From Rhodobiaceae bacterium (GTDB lineage: Bacteria; Pseudomonadota; Alphaproteobacteria; Rhizobiales; Tepidamorphaceae): DNA of 64,000 bases. A model generated the notes under the pieces. That model saw only the letters and a program-made list of their open reading frames with translations, was not told the origin of the DNA and did not search any database. A program made the translations under genes and the position numbers. Positions within the stretch are counted from its first letter, which is position 1; the number at the start of each line of letters is the position of its first letter. Below, piece after piece: positions 25,916 to 34,496 of the stretch. The stretch covers positions 62,001 to 126,000 of the forward strand of contig JACKJP010000004.1 of the NCBI GenBank assembly GCA_020637895.1, read 5' to 3'.

Positions 25916-26932
25916 TTAGTTGGATGCAGCCTTCAGATCGGCCAGCATGCCTTCCGGATCCTTCATGCCGTTTGCCTTGGCATAGTCGATCCACTTCTGC
26001 AGAACCGGCTGGAACTTCTCCTCGATCTGCTTCACGACCGACTCGTCCATCGTCGTGAAGACAGCGCCGTTGCTTTTCAGCTTGTCGACGGCGGCCTTGG
26101 TGGAAGCCGTCAGCGCGGCACCGGCGCGTTCGGCCAGTGCACGGCCCGAAACGCTCATGATCGCCTTCTGCTCATCTGCGGAAAGCTTGTCCCAGACACC
26201 CTTGTTCATGACAACGACGACCGGCGTGACCGACATGGCGCCGGGCACCATCGTGACCTGCTTCCAGACTTCGTCCAGCTTGAACCCGACGATCGTATCG
26301 AGCGGGAAGATGGCTGAGTCGATGATGCCGCCAGAGGCCATTTCGTAGAGTTCCGAGGCCGGCTTGTTGACCGGCAGCGCGCCCAGCGTCTCCATCGCCT
26401 CGATCATCGCGGCATTGCCGACGCGAATCTTGAGGTTCTTGAAGTCATCCATGGTCTTCAGCGGGTTCTTGCCGATGAACTGACCGGGGCTCGTGCAATA
26501 GAAGCCGAGCACCTGAACGTCCTTCATGAAGCCGATCGGCTCATAGTACTTCTTGTACATTTCCCAGGTAGCCGGGCAACGCTTGGTTGAATCCTCACCG
26601 AGGAAGTTGGCTTCGAGGCCGTCGGCCAGCTGGAACCGGCCCGGGCTGTAACCCGGAACGACGAAGGAAACATCGGCCAGGCCATCGACGACGACGTCGT
26701 ACTGACCGGACACGGAGCCAATCACCTTCGGCGATACGTCGAACTTCACGCTGCCCTTGGTTGCTTCGGTAACGGCGTCCATCCAGGGCTTCTGAATGTC
26801 CTTATAGACGACGTAGCCGGTCGGCAGGAAGTTGGAGTAACGCAGAACGGTCTCTGCCTTCGCGGCAACCGACGTGAGCCCGACAGCGAGCACGGCGGCA
26901 GCGGAAAGCGCGATCTTGGATGTGAATTTCAC
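25916..26932 (-). CDS. TRAP transporter solute-binding protein (DctP family), second orphan
   Basis: A 338-residue periplasmic binding protein with a clean signal peptide (MKFTSKIALSAAAVLA, cut after AAKA). LRYSNFLPTGY, LKIRVGNAA (ligand-binding arginine strand) and the GFKLDEVWKQ segment place it with the protein at 21185, to which it is clearly related along its whole length. It is alone on its transcript, between a strong terminator and a divergent promoter, and no permease genes are near. A carboxylate ligand is expected for the family. Confidence 0.9.
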   Translation of the reverse strand: MKFTSKIALSAAAVLAVGLTSVAAKAETVLRYSNFLPTGYVVYKDIQKPWMDAVTEATKGSVKFDVSPKVIGSVSGQYDVVVDGLADVSFVVPGYSPGRFQLADGLEANFLGEDSTKRCPATWEMYKKYYEPIGFMKDVQVLGFYCTSPGQFIGKNPLKTMDDFKNLKIRVGNAAMIEAMETLGALPVNKPASELYEMASGGIIDSAIFPLDTIVGFKLDEVWKQVTMVPGAMSVTPVVVVMNKGVWDKLSADEQKAIMSVSGRALAERAGAALTASTKAAVDKLKSNGAVFTTMDESVVKQIEEKFQPVLQKWIDYAKANGMKDPEGMLADLKAASN

Positions 26933-27100
26933 TAGGTAACCTCCCTTATTGTAAACTTGTTATATTATATCAACGCACCCGGACGAACGCAAGCGTCCAA
27001 TGACACGCTAAGGTATCATAACATACCAATTGGTTGTAGCTTTTTTGATCGCATGGCGAACGCTCGGGTTTTGCCACCAACAATCATAAGTAGGTAGGAA
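26933..27100. promoter_or_regulatory. divergent promoter region with AT-rich palindrome
   Basis: Holds the symmetric 17-mer TTGTTATATTATATCAA (26957-26973; pattern TTG-N-TATA-N-TATA-N-CAA), 24 bases upstream of the binding-protein start. Further right are GGTAT-N6-ATACC (27012-27027) and the perfect 10-bp palindrome ACCAATTGGT (27025-27034). Candidate operators for one or two regulators acting on the divergent pair. Confidence 0.5.
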
Positions 27101-27907
27101 ATGTCCAAACGCACAAAACACAGCGACCCGTTCAATGCCGTCATCGTCTCCGCGAGCTGGGAAATTGAAACGAGTTGGGTCGGCGAGGATCGCAACGACC
27201 ATGTCGGCGCGGCCTGCGCGCTGAAGTTCGCCGCCGAAGGTGCTCACGTCACGATTGTTGACGCGAACAGCCGGGCACTATCGACGCTGGCGGATGAGAT
27301 TGGCGACGCCGGCGGTACCTGCACGACCATCGAAGCGGATTACCATGACATCAAGGAACTGCGACGCATCGCTGCCGGCATCGACGGACCTCTGCACGCT
27401 CTGGTCAATTGCCATTCCAGTCCGGCAGTATGCCTTGTCGAATCGACGGACGAGGCCGACATCGCGAATGGCATCGCGCGAGACCTGCTCAGCCCGATCT
27501 ATGCCACCAAGGCGTTTCTGCCGAGCCTCAAGCAGTCGGGAACTGCCGGCATCGTTCATGTCGGCTCGATCGACGGCATCCTCGGGAACCCGCAACTGGT
27601 ACTTTATTCGATCGCGAAAGGAGGTCTCAGATCGGCGACGCACATCATGGCGGACGAATTCGCGCCCTACGGCATTCGGGTCAATTTCGTCGCCCGGGGC
27701 ATGGCCGCATTCCCCGATACCAAGGTGCCTGACGTCTATGCACCACTGATTGCCGAAACGCCGCTCGGCCGGCCGGCCTATCCTTCGGAAATTGCCGAAC
27801 TGGTCTACTTCCTCGCCTCCCCCGCCGCCTCCTACATCACCGGCGCGATCATTCCCATCGATGGCGGACGGACGGCGATAACGCAGGGCACACGGCATCC
27901 GAAATAG
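27101..27907 (+). CDS. atypical SDR with degenerate cofactor motif
   Basis: A 268-residue SDR-fold protein. The usual TGxxxGxG is replaced: the first strand (AVIVSASWEIE) runs into a longer, polar insert before the helix GAACALKFAAEG. NNAG is replaced by NCHS. The catalytic pair is present in YSIAKGG, and the C-terminal IDGGRTAITQGT is intact. A relative at 31726-32520 shares ATKAFLP, the SIDGI segment and AIT-GT, forming a small divergent subfamily. Cofactor binding may be altered or lost. Start has a TAGGTAGGA ribosome site. Followed by a normal SDR. Confidence 0.85.
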   Translation: MSKRTKHSDPFNAVIVSASWEIETSWVGEDRNDHVGAACALKFAAEGAHVTIVDANSRALSTLADEIGDAGGTCTTIEADYHDIKELRRIAAGIDGPLHALVNCHSSPAVCLVESTDEADIANGIARDLLSPIYATKAFLPSLKQSGTAGIVHVGSIDGILGNPQLVLYSIAKGGLRSATHIMADEFAPYGIRVNFVARGMAAFPDTKVPDVYAPLIAETPLGRPAYPSEIAELVYFLASPAASYITGAIIPIDGGRTAITQGTRHPK

Positions 27908-27946
27908 GGCCCGCACCTACTTCAACAACAATCAGGAAATAACATC

Positions 27947-28720
27947 ATGTCAGAGTTCCAGGACCGTGCAGCAATCGTCACGGGCAGCGGCAGCGGTATA
28001 GGCAGGGCGATCGCGATCGCTCTCGCTGAAAAGGGTTGTGACGTGGCGGTTTTCGATGTGGATGCGGAAGGCGTTGAGGCGACGGCTGAAATGGTCACAA
28101 GACTCGGTGTCCGCTGCCTCGCCGTGACAGGCAGCGTTGCGGTGCGCACGGATGTCGCTGCCTTTGCCGCGAACGTTCTGTCTGAGTTCGGCAAAGTCGA
28201 TTTTCTCATCAACAATGCAGGCGTTCTGCGTTCGAGCGCTTTTCTGGATACGAGCTACGATGACTGGCGGGCGACCTTCGACGTCAACGTCGATGGCACC
28301 TACAATTTCTGCCAGGAAATTCTCCCCCGGATGATCGCCCGCAAGGAAGGCGTCGTCGTCAACATGGCATCCTGGACAGGGAAAAAAGGCGTACCCAACC
28401 TTTCCTCTTACAGCGCCAGCAAGGCTGCGCTGATCAATCTGACTCAGGCGCTCGCGGCCGAGATGGGCGTGCATGGCATTCGGGTCAACGCAGTCTGCCC
28501 CGGTATCATCAACGATACCAAGCTCCGAGATGCGGCGGAAAAGCTGTATCGCGAACGCAACATGCCTGACGAAGCCACACGCGTTCGCAACAGTGTGCCG
28601 CTACAGCGCGTCGGGATTCCATCGGACGTTGCGTCGCTTGTCACCTTCCTGTGTTCGAGCGGCGCGTCCTACATGACCGGCCAGGCATTGAATGTTACCG
28701 GCGGCCTGTGGATGAACTGA
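27947..28720 (+). CDS. short-chain dehydrogenase/reductase (FabG-like)
   Basis: A 257-residue classical SDR with TGSGSGIG near residue 13, NNAGVL near 87, and the catalytic YSASK. The aspartates in VAVFDVDAEG after the second strand point to NAD. The C-terminus ends GQALNVTGGLWMN, a common ending for catabolic 3-hydroxyacyl or sugar-alcohol dehydrogenases. It follows the atypical SDR by 39 bases. The two may act together, the normal one supplying redox chemistry. Confidence 0.9.
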   Translation: MSEFQDRAAIVTGSGSGIGRAIAIALAEKGCDVAVFDVDAEGVEATAEMVTRLGVRCLAVTGSVAVRTDVAAFAANVLSEFGKVDFLINNAGVLRSSAFLDTSYDDWRATFDVNVDGTYNFCQEILPRMIARKEGVVVNMASWTGKKGVPNLSSYSASKAALINLTQALAAEMGVHGIRVNAVCPGIINDTKLRDAAEKLYRERNMPDEATRVRNSVPLQRVGIPSDVASLVTFLCSSGASYMTGQALNVTGGLWMN

Positions 28721-28786
28721 GCAGCCAGCCGGAATGCCACGGACACCAATAGCCAGCGCCGTCGTGGGGCGGTACGATCGGCATTC

Positions 28787-29272
28787 ATGGCAAAGCTTCT
28801 CATCGTCTATCACTCGCTCACCGGCGGAAGCCGGCAGATGGCGGAAGCCGCGGCGGCGGCAGCGCGTGAAGAGACCGAAACGGTTCTGAAGACCGCCGCG
28901 AATGCGAAGCCTGAAGACCTTCTTGGCGCCGACGGCTACATCTTCTGCGCGCCGGAAAACCTCGCCGCGATTGCCGGTGTCATGAAGGATTTCTTTGACC
29001 GCAGCTACTACCCCGTCCTCGGCCGCATTGAAGGGCGTCCCTACGCGCAGATGATCTGCGCCGGATCTGATGGCGAGAATGCCGCGCGACAGACAGCGAG
29101 GATCGCCACAGGCTGGCGGCTGAAGGAAGTCCAGCCAGCACTTATCGTGTGTACGCACGCACAGACGCCCGAACAGATTCTCGCGCCCAAGACGATACCG
29201 GAAGATCAACTCGCGCTTTGCCGCGACCTGGGCCAGGCCATGGGCGCGGGCCTCAGCATGGGAGCATTCTGA
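28787..29272 (+). CDS. flavodoxin-fold protein (NAD(P)H-dependent reductase-like)
   Basis: A 161-residue small flavodoxin-fold protein. The phosphate-binding loop YHSLTGGSRQMAEA lies at residues 8-21, with the FCAPENLA segment near 57 where flavodoxins contact the isoalloxazine ring. There is no ferredoxin or haem motif. It lies 66 bases after an SDR with only a weak ribosome site. An FMN electron-transfer or quinone-reductase role is plausible; partner unknown. Confidence 0.78.
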   Translation: MAKLLIVYHSLTGGSRQMAEAAAAAAREETETVLKTAANAKPEDLLGADGYIFCAPENLAAIAGVMKDFFDRSYYPVLGRIEGRPYAQMICAGSDGENAARQTARIATGWRLKEVQPALIVCTHAQTPEQILAPKTIPEDQLALCRDLGQAMGAGLSMGAF

Positions 29273-29317
29273 AAGGTGCTTTAGATCCGCTGATAGAGCT
29301 TCATGCACATTGCATGA

Positions 29318-30526
29318 TCACACCTGCGGCCCGTCCTGAACGATACCCCCGCTCACCAGTCCGTCGATCTCCTTGTCGTTCATTTGAAGAACACGGGCGA
29401 GCACCTGCCGCGAATGCTCGCCGAGCTGAGGCGGTCGATTGACCGGTTTCAGGCCGGACTCCGAGAATCGGAGTGGCGAGCCGAGCAGGCTCACAGGACC
29501 GGCCTGGGGATGCTGCACCTCATGAACCATGTGGCGCGCCTGCGCTTCGGCGGAACGTACGGCTTCAAGCACAGAGCGGACTTCGCCGCCCGGAATACCG
29601 TTCTTTGACAGCTTCTCGGTCAGCGCGGCCCTTTCGACCCGATCGAGAAAGGGCTGCAACAGCGGAAACAGTGCCTGGCGATTGGCACACCTGTCGGCAT
29701 TTTTGATAAAGCGCGGGTCGGAGGCCAGTTCCGGGCAACCAAGGACATCTTCACAAAGCCGCTTGAACTGTCGGTCGTTGCCCACCGCGATGATGATGGG
29801 GCCGTCGGCGACATTGAATACGCCATAGGGAACCACGAACGGATGGTCGTTGCCGAAACGCGCCGGTTCATTGCCGGTCAGCAGAGCCGAATTGGCGACG
29901 AATGAAAGCAGCGAGAGGCCGCAGTCGAAAAGCGACAGGTCGATGAACTGGCCTCGGCCGGTGCGCTCGCGCGCAAACAGCGCCGCAAGCACCGCATGGG
30001 CTGCGTAATACCCGGTTGAGATGTCGGCGATGGCCACGCCAACCTTCATGGGCGGCTCGCCATCCACGCCGTTCACGCTCATCAGGCCGGTTTCGGCTTG
30101 GATCAGCGCGTCATAGCCGAGCCTCGCGGCAAACGGACCTTCCCGGCCATAGCCGGAAATCGAACAATAGACGAGGTCGGGCTTCCGTGTCGCGAGAGTC
30201 TCGTAATCGAGGCCGAACCGTGCCGCACCGCCCAGCTTGAAATTCTCGATCACGACGTCGGCCTTCATCGCCAGTTCGGCACAAAGGCGTTGCCCCTCTG
30301 CGCTCGCCAGATCGATCGCTACACTCTGCTTGTTTCGGTTGGCGGAATAGAAATAGCTCGTATCGCCGCCGCCTATCGGCACGCCCCAGCCGCGGGTATC
30401 GTCACCCTTGCCGGGATTTTCGACCTTGATCACCTCCGCGCCGAGATCGCCGAGGATTTGGCCACAGATGGGTCCGGCAAGCACCCGCGACAGATCCAGA
30501 ACGCGGATCCCTTCCAAAGCATACAT
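29318..30526 (-). CDS. CaiB/BaiF class III acyl-CoA transferase
   Basis: A 402-residue transferase that moves CoA between acids without ATP. The N-terminal block LDLSRVLAGPICGQILGDLGA and VENPGKGDDTR are hallmark. The catalytic Asp is in VAIADISTGYYAA near residue 170, followed by RGQFIDLSLFDC. Start has a GGAGGAA ribosome site. Convergent with the flavodoxin-like gene; transcribed together with, and downstream of, the epimerase, SDR and ligase genes. Alternative means of activating the acid besides the ligase. Confidence 0.93.
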   Translation of the reverse strand: MYALEGIRVLDLSRVLAGPICGQILGDLGAEVIKVENPGKGDDTRGWGVPIGGGDTSYFYSANRNKQSVAIDLASAEGQRLCAELAMKADVVIENFKLGGAARFGLDYETLATRKPDLVYCSISGYGREGPFAARLGYDALIQAETGLMSVNGVDGEPPMKVGVAIADISTGYYAAHAVLAALFARERTGRGQFIDLSLFDCGLSLLSFVANSALLTGNEPARFGNDHPFVVPYGVFNVADGPIIIAVGNDRQFKRLCEDVLGCPELASDPRFIKNADRCANRQALFPLLQPFLDRVERAALTEKLSKNGIPGGEVRSVLEAVRSAEAQARHMVHEVQHPQAGPVSLLGSPLRFSESGLKPVNRPPQLGEHSRQVLARVLQMNDKEIDGLVSGGIVQDGPQV

Positions 30527-30686
30527 TCGGTTCGTTTCCTCCAGCCGTCACGCGACACAGCATGGGCATGCCCCGCATGTTGAACATATTAAAGGTTGGA
30601 CCAAAGAAGTGCACCGTCAGCATGTTCACTGCAAGGCCGATTTTGAGAGCGGATCGGTGATAGTCGGGATGGCGATGCCGTGCCGA

Positions 30687-31676
30687 TCATCCCTGCCCGA
30701 TGCGCCGGTACATATCGATGCATTCGGCCGCACCGCCCTCAAATCCGTATCGGGCCGTCCAGTTCAGTTCCGATCGGATCGCCGTCGAATCGAGATCGGG
30801 ATAGTCGAAGGATGGTGGATCCTTGCCGCCGCCTTCACTCGGGGGCACATCGTCGAAATCGATATGCTGGTTTGACGAGAGCGACTTCTCGGCCAGATCC
30901 ATCATGCCTCGAATGCTGAGATATTCGCCGGTTCCCAGGTTGTAGACCGGCCGTTTGAGCTTCTTGTCAGCCAGGAGTGTCGAGACGAAGAGGTCCGCGG
31001 CATCCTTGGCATACATGGGATTGATCATCGTGTCGGCCTGCCAGGGTCTCGTCACGACGCCCCGGCCTTCAAGGGCCGCATCCCGCATCGCCTTGTTGAG
31101 AATTCCAACGGCGCCGTCCAGCCGGCCGAAACCGAACGTCATGACAGGCCTGAGGCCCACCACGTCGACACCATCTCGGATCGCCTGGGCACCGAGCCCT
31201 TCGCACAGATACTTCATGCTGCCATAGACGTCATAGGGCATCGGCGGATCGTCCTCGGTCACCACATGGCGGCCGAAGGTCTTCTGATAGAATGGCTTTT
31301 TCCCATAGACGGCCGCGGAACTGGCGTAGACGACGCGCTTGAAATCGAAGAGTTGGGCGAGATGGAAGATATTGCTGGTGCCAATGCAGTTCGTGACGGT
31401 CGATTTTGACGGCTTCAGCGCCGCCTGAATTGACATGACCGCTGCCAGATGCAGGACACGGTCCACGCCGTGCCTGCGGCACGCATCCGCGAGATCACCG
31501 AGATCGCCCACGTCGCCTCGCTCGACGACGACCTTGTCTTCGATATCGGCAATATTTTCGTAGACGGGCTTCATGTCGAAAATGATCGGCCGCAACCCGC
31601 GCTCAAGAACGGATCGGGCGACGTTGGCACCGATTAGCCCTGTCCCGCCCGTGATGAGAACTGCCCCTTCACTCAT
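30687..31676 (-). CDS. NAD-dependent epimerase/dehydratase (extended SDR)
   Basis: A 329-residue extended SDR. The cofactor loop TGGTGLIGANV lies at residues 8-18, YASSAAVYGK near 120, and the catalytic YGSMK near 155. Start at 31676 follows GGGAGGAA; the frame begins five codons earlier without a site. Family members epimerise sugars or reduce aldehydes and ketones, including steroid-like ones. In this catabolic group a dehydrogenase/reductase role is likelier than sugar metabolism, but the substrate is unknown. Confidence 0.88.
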   Translation of the reverse strand: MSEGAVLITGGTGLIGANVARSVLERGLRPIIFDMKPVYENIADIEDKVVVERGDVGDLGDLADACRRHGVDRVLHLAAVMSIQAALKPSKSTVTNCIGTSNIFHLAQLFDFKRVVYASSAAVYGKKPFYQKTFGRHVVTEDDPPMPYDVYGSMKYLCEGLGAQAIRDGVDVVGLRPVMTFGFGRLDGAVGILNKAMRDAALEGRGVVTRPWQADTMINPMYAKDAADLFVSTLLADKKLKRPVYNLGTGEYLSIRGMMDLAEKSLSSNQHIDFDDVPPSEGGGKDPPSFDYPDLDSTAIRSELNWTARYGFEGGAAECIDMYRRIGQG

Positions 31677-31725
31677 GTATTCCTCCCGCAATGCTGGCGA
31701 TCATTGGTTGACCGTCGAAATGGAT

Positions 31726-32520
31726 TCAGTGCGTACCCGGCGTGATCGCCAGCCGCCCGCAATCGACGACGAGCACAGAACCCGTGACGTAGTCGGCGTC
31801 GTCGGAAAGCAAAAAGGCGGCAGAACCGGCCCAGTCAGTCAGCGGGCCATGCCTCTTGAGCGGCGTCGCCTCATTCAGCTGGCGCATGAACTGCGCGCCG
31901 GGGAAGCCCGGAAAACCCAGACTGTCATTCGTCGGCATCTCGGATTCGGGGATCTGTACGGTCTGCCCGGTCGCGATCGCGTTCACTCGGATATTGTAGC
32001 CGGCAAACTCGAACGCCATGACGCGCGTCAGCGACAACAGGCCGCCTTTCGCCGCGGAATAGGATGGCACGCGCGGGCTGCCGTTGATCCCGTCGATGGA
32101 ACTGAGATGAACGATCGCAGCCCTTCCCGAGGCCTTCAGCAAGGGCAGGAAGGCCTTCGTGGCAGCGACCGGCCCGACAAGATCGTACTGCACGACACGC
32201 GCGAACTCGTCGATGTCGCAGTTCTCAACCGAGGTCCAGTCCATCGCCATGTAGCTGGTCAGCAACCCGTCGATTGACGACAGGTCTGCGAGTTCCGCCG
32301 ATACGAGCTTCTGCAATGCCTTCAGATCGGCGATATCGACGCCATAGCCGCGCGCCTTGCCGCCAGTCCCTCGAATTTCCTCGCACGTATCCTGCGCGGC
32401 ACCGGCCTCAGCGTCGAGCACGATGACATTCGCGCCTTCACGCGCAAGGCGTACGGCAATTGCCCGTGCCCAGCCGGAGCCGGCACTGGTGACCACAATC
32501 GACTTTCCTGAGAAACGCAT
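31726..32520 (-). CDS. atypical SDR (related to 27101-27907)
   Basis: A 264-residue SDR-fold protein. The cofactor loop reads TSAGSGWARA, with Ser, Trp and Ala replacing conserved glycine and isoleucine positions of TGxxxGIG. NNAG is replaced by TSYM. The catalytic YSAAK is kept, as is HLSSIDG. It has an insertion (SEMPTNDSLGFPGFPGAQ) in the substrate loop. With the gene at 27101 it shares motifs not found in the other SDRs here. Start at 32520 has GGAAG upstream. Confidence 0.86.
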   Translation of the reverse strand: MRFSGKSIVVTSAGSGWARAIAVRLAREGANVIVLDAEAGAAQDTCEEIRGTGGKARGYGVDIADLKALQKLVSAELADLSSIDGLLTSYMAMDWTSVENCDIDEFARVVQYDLVGPVAATKAFLPLLKASGRAAIVHLSSIDGINGSPRVPSYSAAKGGLLSLTRVMAFEFAGYNIRVNAIATGQTVQIPESEMPTNDSLGFPGFPGAQFMRQLNEATPLKRHGPLTDWAGSAAFLLSDDADYVTGSVLVVDCGRLAITPGTH

Positions 32521-32630
32521 GTGCTTCCATAACCCTTTGACTGACGGCATTCTTCCGCGCCGTCTTCCGCAACTTTAAGAGCATCCGCCGCTCGGCAGTT
32601 CAATGGAAATATACCGCACAGACCTGTTTT

Positions 32631-34328
32631 TCAGGTTCCGGCCGCTTCGTCCCTCAAGATCTCCCGCAGCCGGTTCCGGATGATCTTTCCGGTGGTCGTC
32701 ACCGGCAGCTCGGCGATGAAGCGGACATCCCTGGGATATTCATGCGCGGCGAGACGGGATTTGACGAAGGCGGCAATGTCGTCAGCGAGTTCACGGCTGG
32801 GCTCGTATTGATCGCCGGGCACGACGAAAGCCGTTACAACCTCGCCGCGCAGCGAATCGGGCTTGCCGACAACGCCGGCATTGCGCACGGCGGGATGCCC
32901 GAGAAGACAGCTTTCGATCTCGGCGGGGCCGATGCGATAGCCTGCCGAGTTGATCACATCGTCGTCGCGCCCGACAAACCTGATCCGGCCTTCGCCATCC
33001 CGCTGACCCCGGTCGCCGGTCACCAGCCAACTGCCCGCGGGTCCGGACACGAATTTCGCGTCTGTTGCGTCACGATTGTTCCAGTATTCAAGGAACATGA
33101 CGGGGTCTGGCGACAGAACGGCAATGGTTCCTTCCGCGCCGTCGGGCCGAGGCTCGCCTGTCTGCGGATCGATCACGTCGACGACATGGCCGGGAACCGG
33201 ACGACCCATGACGCCCGGCACCGGCGCCTCCAGTGCCGCACAGGACGAAACGATCATGTTGCATTCCGTCTGGCCATAGAACTCGTTGATTGATACGCCG
33301 AATGCCTTCCTGCCCCAGTCGAGCAATTCTGCGCCTAGCGCTTCGCCGCCGCTGGCGACCGACCGCATCGGAGCTGTCAGCCCGAGCTTCTCCGATTCTA
33401 TCTTCATCATCTTCAGCGCGGTCGGGGGCAGGAACGCATTGCGCACCTGCAGGGACGTCATCAGTTCGAACGCGTCTGCGGCTGAAAATTTCTGGAAGCG
33501 CTGTGCGACGACCGTGACGCCATGATGTAGCGCCGGCATCAGCACGTCGAGCAATCCGCCGATCCATGCCCAGTCGGCCGGCGTCCATATCCTGTCGCCC
33601 GGCTGCGGAAAGAAATCATGGCTGATCTCGACGCCCGGAAGATGCCCCAGCAACACCCTGTGTGCATGCAGCGCGCCCTTGGGGTTGCCGGTAGTGCCCG
33701 ACGTGTAGATCAGGATCGCCGGATCCTCGGCGCGCGTCGCAACGGGTTCAAACCGGTCATCCTCCGCCATGCACGCCACATCGAAATCTTCAGCCGGGCC
33801 TTCCGCGCCATCTACCGACATGATGACTTTCAGCTCCGGCAACTGGGCCAGCAGCGGCAGGATCTTCCCTACCCCAGTCCTGTCCGTGATGACACCCTTG
33901 GCGCCGGAATCCTTCAGACGGTGAAGCAGCGCCTCCACGCCGAAAAGCGTGAAAAGCGGGATCGAAATACATCCCAGCTTGGCGATGGCGATGTGAGCGG
34001 CGGCCGTCTCGACACGCTGCGGCAGCAGCACGCCCACCCGGTCGCCAATGCCGCCGGCCGCGCATGCCACACCCCGGCGTCTCAGCGCATTTGCCAGACG
34101 GTTTGACCGGGCTTTCAGCTCGGCAAAAGAGATTTCCCGGACATCATGGATCGCCTTGACATCAAGGATGGCCGTCCGTTCAGGAAACCTGTCCGCCCAT
34201 TTGTCGCAGATGTCATGCCCGATATTGAAATGCTCCGGTATATACCAGGCAAAATTGGCATAGGTCTCCGCAAAACTATCAAATTGCTTCAGCATTTCGT
34301 CGACTTGCCCCGTGCCCGCCCGCGCCAT
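32631..34328 (-). CDS. AMP-forming acyl-CoA ligase (ACSM/acetyl-CoA synthetase-like)
   Basis: About 565 residues. The N-terminus (AWYIPEHFNIGHDICDKWA) matches the medium-chain ACSM/acetyl-CoA synthetase branch. Motifs in order: YTSGTTGNPKGAL near residue 195, YGQTECNMI near 355, SAGYRIGPAEIE near 455, and the lysine of TTTGKIIRNRLRE at the end. Start is uncertain: ATG at 34328 or 34295 both lack a strong ribosome site. First gene of a minus-strand set with an SDR, epimerase and CoA-transferase; divergent from the TAXI transporter with its GntR operator. Confidence 0.9.
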   Translation of the reverse strand: MARAGTGQVDEMLKQFDSFAETYANFAWYIPEHFNIGHDICDKWADRFPERTAILDVKAIHDVREISFAELKARSNRLANALRRRGVACAAGGIGDRVGVLLPQRVETAAAHIAIAKLGCISIPLFTLFGVEALLHRLKDSGAKGVITDRTGVGKILPLLAQLPELKVIMSVDGAEGPAEDFDVACMAEDDRFEPVATRAEDPAILIYTSGTTGNPKGALHAHRVLLGHLPGVEISHDFFPQPGDRIWTPADWAWIGGLLDVLMPALHHGVTVVAQRFQKFSAADAFELMTSLQVRNAFLPPTALKMMKIESEKLGLTAPMRSVASGGEALGAELLDWGRKAFGVSINEFYGQTECNMIVSSCAALEAPVPGVMGRPVPGHVVDVIDPQTGEPRPDGAEGTIAVLSPDPVMFLEYWNNRDATDAKFVSGPAGSWLVTGDRGQRDGEGRIRFVGRDDDVINSAGYRIGPAEIESCLLGHPAVRNAGVVGKPDSLRGEVVTAFVVPGDQYEPSRELADDIAAFVKSRLAAHEYPRDVRFIAELPVTTTGKIIRNRLREILRDEAAGT

Positions 34329-34443
34329 CCGGTTGTTGCCGGGCTGCCAGCCTAGGCCCGTGCGGAGGGCACAGCAATGACGCGCAGGCATCGATATTTG
34401 TCGCGGTCAGATGCGCTATTGCCCCTTCCGTGTTCTTGTGCCT

Positions 34444-34460
34444 AAATGGTGCTACCATTT
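34444..34460. promoter_or_regulatory. GntR-type operator 1 (TAXI-TRAP transporter)
   Basis: Perfect 17-bp palindrome AAATGGTGCTACCATTT. The core AATGGTGCTACCATT is identical in four promoter regions (see 38724, 44734, 48850). The half-site arrangement TGGT-N3-ACCA is the known pattern of FadR-subfamily GntR regulators, and one is encoded at 44816. It lies 37 bases upstream of the TAXI binding-protein start, in repressor position. Confidence 0.85.
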
Positions 34461-34496
34461 AAGAACACCATCTATCAGGGAATCTGGGAGGATCCA

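Noticed and set aside
34446..34496. ATG start for the TAXI binding protein inside the operator
   Set aside because: It would put the ribosome site inside or before the palindrome; the TTG at 34497 has GGGAGGA and opens the signal peptide.
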